From assembly GCA_037833965.1 (NCBI GenBank), contig AP031358.1, positions 6,022,001-6,086,000 on the forward strand: a stretch of 64,000 nucleotides of DNA, read 5' to 3'. Positions 62,454-64,000 of this stretch are shown piece by piece; the first letter of the stretch is position 1, and every line of letters starts with the position of its first letter. The position numbers and the translations under genes are program-made. The notes beneath the pieces were generated by a model that was not told the DNA's origin, did not search any database, and saw nothing but the letters and a program-made list of their open reading frames with translations. The stretch is from Marchantia polymorpha subsp. ruderalis (Eukaryota > Streptophyta > Marchantiopsida > Marchantiales > Marchantiaceae).

Positions 62454-63443
62454 AGTTCCAGGCGTTTTGCCTGGGGTTCTTTCCCATCAGAAGTGCAGAT
62501 CAGGAACCCATTTCCTTTGCGTGTTTGTGTCCTTGAGTTCTGTCACCACGCACGAGGAGTTACAACTTAGCGTTCCGCATTTTGTAGCTGAAGGCCTTCG
62601 GCCGAATGTTCAGAGCTAGTACATTGGTTAGAGACTTGAGTAGTTCGGATCTGCACCTGCGGGTGACTGCCGATGCTCAGAGCCAGTGACTAGTTAGATA
62701 CTTGAACAGTTTCGCCCCTACACCTTCGAGTGTTTCTTTCTGATTGTACTCCTTTGGGATTTTTCCCCTGAATGCCAAAGTGAAGTTTTGCTACTTCGTG
62801 TAAGCCTTGGTTGTAAATTCAGGTTACGCTGCAGCAGGTGCCTTGAGGGTAACCCCTGTAGTATTTCTGGGAATGACAAGTGCCTGAGAATTCAAACTCT
62901 TCAATAGACTGTTGTTGTGTTACTGGAATGTTTCACAGTGAGTCCTTCAGTGCGGGCCTGTGTTCTCTGCGCGTTTTGTGAGTTGAGAGTGTTGTTCACC
63001 GCGTAGGAGTGACTTCGATCCGAAGTAGGCAGTCCAAACCGGGTTTCCTACACTAGCAGCAAGCTAGTGGAAGTGTTGTAAAAGCCGGAGTTGGAAGTCA
63101 CTGCCCGCAGCTTTGCCGAGTGTGCTCGTGAGAGACTTTCCCCCTGAAATCTTGAAGTAGAGGTCCTAACGGATCTCTGGGTTGTGTTTCTGTAGTTTCA
63201 GGTGTGTGTGTGTGTGTGTGTGTTACGCTGCACTGTGCGACCTCCGAGTGCGCTCCGAGTGGACACTTGCAGTATTTCTGGGAGTGACAGTTGCCTGAGA
63301 ATTCAAACTCCTCAATAGTCTGTTAAAACGTGACACTTTGTACCCTGTGTGTTCCTCTGTCCCTGTGGGTTCGACCTTTCTACCACTATATTGCAGTTTT
63401 AGCCTTTAGTGGGTTATTACATAAGAAGCCGACAACTTCTTTT

Positions 63444-63461
63444 TGGCGCCGCTGCCGGGGA
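63444..63461 (+). other. Primer-binding site of element 2
   Basis: TGGCGCCGCTGCCGGGGA, identical to that of element 1 and again 22 nt after the LTR end. Confidence 0.85.
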
Positions 63462-63507
63462 CAGTTGCGTCAACACTGGGGTTTTTACGAGCAGCCATGC
63501 TCGGTGA

Positions 63508-64000
63508 ATGTCGACTGGGGCTGGCGGGAGCAACCTAAGTGCTAGAGCTGTCCGCAAGTTCCGACGAGATTCAGAGAAGGCCGTGGAAGAGACACGGCGT
63601 CAAAACAAGAAAACACCAAAAAGAGTACCTAAGCCTAGTTCGGCCGACATCCTTGGGGAACCTACCCCCGACGACTCGGAACCAAACTTGGTGCTTACAG
63701 TTCTACTAGATATTCCTTGCACGGACCCACCTAGTGAAGTAGAACCGACCGCCCGAGAACCGTCGACAGACACACCGATGGCGGACGGACAAGCCAATGT
63801 GCGGCTACCTCAGCCGATTACTAAACATTCCTACCCGAAGTACAAAGGGAGTGGGGATGACGACGATGCAGATTCATACATCAAGTTATTCGAGTCGGTG
63901 TCTATTGCCAATCGCGAGATCGCAGACGACGACCGACTAAGGATCTTTCCAAGCCTTCTGCGGAAGAAAGCGAGGAGTTGGTATAATCACGAGAGCATCG
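63508..64000 (+). CDS. gag: gag of element 2, N-terminal part
   Basis: ATG at 63508, 87 bp after the LTR, as in element 1. Open to the right edge (164 codons). It reaches the beginning of the gag capsid domain (DSYIKLFESVSIANRE and ARSWYNHES) and shows only a few differences from element 1. Confidence 0.88.
   Translation, partial: MSTGAGGSNLSARAVRKFRRDSEKAVEETRRQNKKTPKRVPKPSSADILGEPTPDDSEPNLVLTVLLDIPCTDPPSEVEPTAREPSTDTPMADGQANVRLPQPITKHSYPKYKGSGDDDDADSYIKLFESVSIANREIADDDRLRIFPSLLRKKARSWYNHESI

Larger units (their letters stand above)
58061..63421 (+). repeat. 5' LTR of element 2 (5,361 bp)
   Basis: TGTGGTACCCC at the start, GGGTTATTACA at the end. Contains 1.24 kb of U3 before the ORF, the open ORF, TATA at 62446 and a 950-bp leader with a TG microsatellite near 63203. 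Confidence 0.95.
58061..64000 (+). mobile_element. Family A LTR retrotransposon, element 2 (5' part)
   Basis: Complete 5' LTR (58061-63421), PBS and the first part of gag, running off the right edge. The internal part is nearly identical to element 1 (about four differences in 579 bp by eye). Left flank TCCCT (58056-58060) is the expected half of a target duplication. It is inserted in a reverse A LTR. It looks whole as far as visible. Confidence 0.93.

Overview
The window looks like repeat-rich nuclear DNA of a land plant. The evidence is indirect: two kinds of Ty3/Gypsy LTR retrotransposon with Athila/Tat-like reverse transcriptase (catalytic motif FIDDF), no chromodomain, and primer-binding sites resembling the 3' end of plant tRNA-Asp. 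I see no ordinary protein-coding host gene and no rRNA or tRNA gene. A non-seed plant, perhaps a liverwort, is only an impression; nothing in the sequence proves it.

Almost everything is a nest of LTR elements. Family A has unusually long LTRs of about 5.34-5.38 kb (5'-TGTGGTACCCC...GGGTTATTACA-3'). Each LTR carries, upstream of its TATA box and therefore in U3, an open reading frame of about 1,040 codons. Family B (LTR start TGTGGTAACACAC) is a diverged relative with a homologous ORF. Family C is a smaller, AT-richer element with 859-bp LTRs, one long gag-pol frame and an extra zinc-knuckle ORF upstream of gag.

Layout, left to right. 1-22739: family A element 1, with a partial 5' LTR, PBS, gag, pro, RT-RNase H-integrase, PPT and 3' LTR; its gag-pro region is split by a nearly pristine family C element in the opposite direction (5477-13336). 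22740-29946: an older A LTR piece, itself split by a minus-strand solo A LTR (24043-29400, TSD GTGCC). 29947-33432: minus-strand B LTR piece. 33433-41376: plus-strand B LTR piece, split by a minus-strand solo A LTR (35751-41131, TSD GTGTG). 41377-42275: A LTR fragment. 42276-47644: full-length A LTR with unmatched flanks. 47645-50196 and 55556-56293: the only stretches outside LTR elements, separated by a solo A LTR (50197-55555, TSD GCTAT). 56294-58060: two minus-strand A LTR fragments. 58061-64000: 5' LTR, PBS and start of gag of family A element 2, which runs off the right edge.

The main point of interest is the gene-sized ORF inside the LTR. Because it lies in U3, every solo LTR left by recombination still carries a copy, and at least one solo LTR here keeps it fully open. 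The ORF is conserved as protein between families A and B. It has a conserved head, a long disordered Pro/Ser/Arg-rich middle, an acidic patch and a coiled-coil tail. Its function is unknown; the closest formal parallel is the sag gene in the U3 of mouse mammary tumour virus, an analogy of position only.
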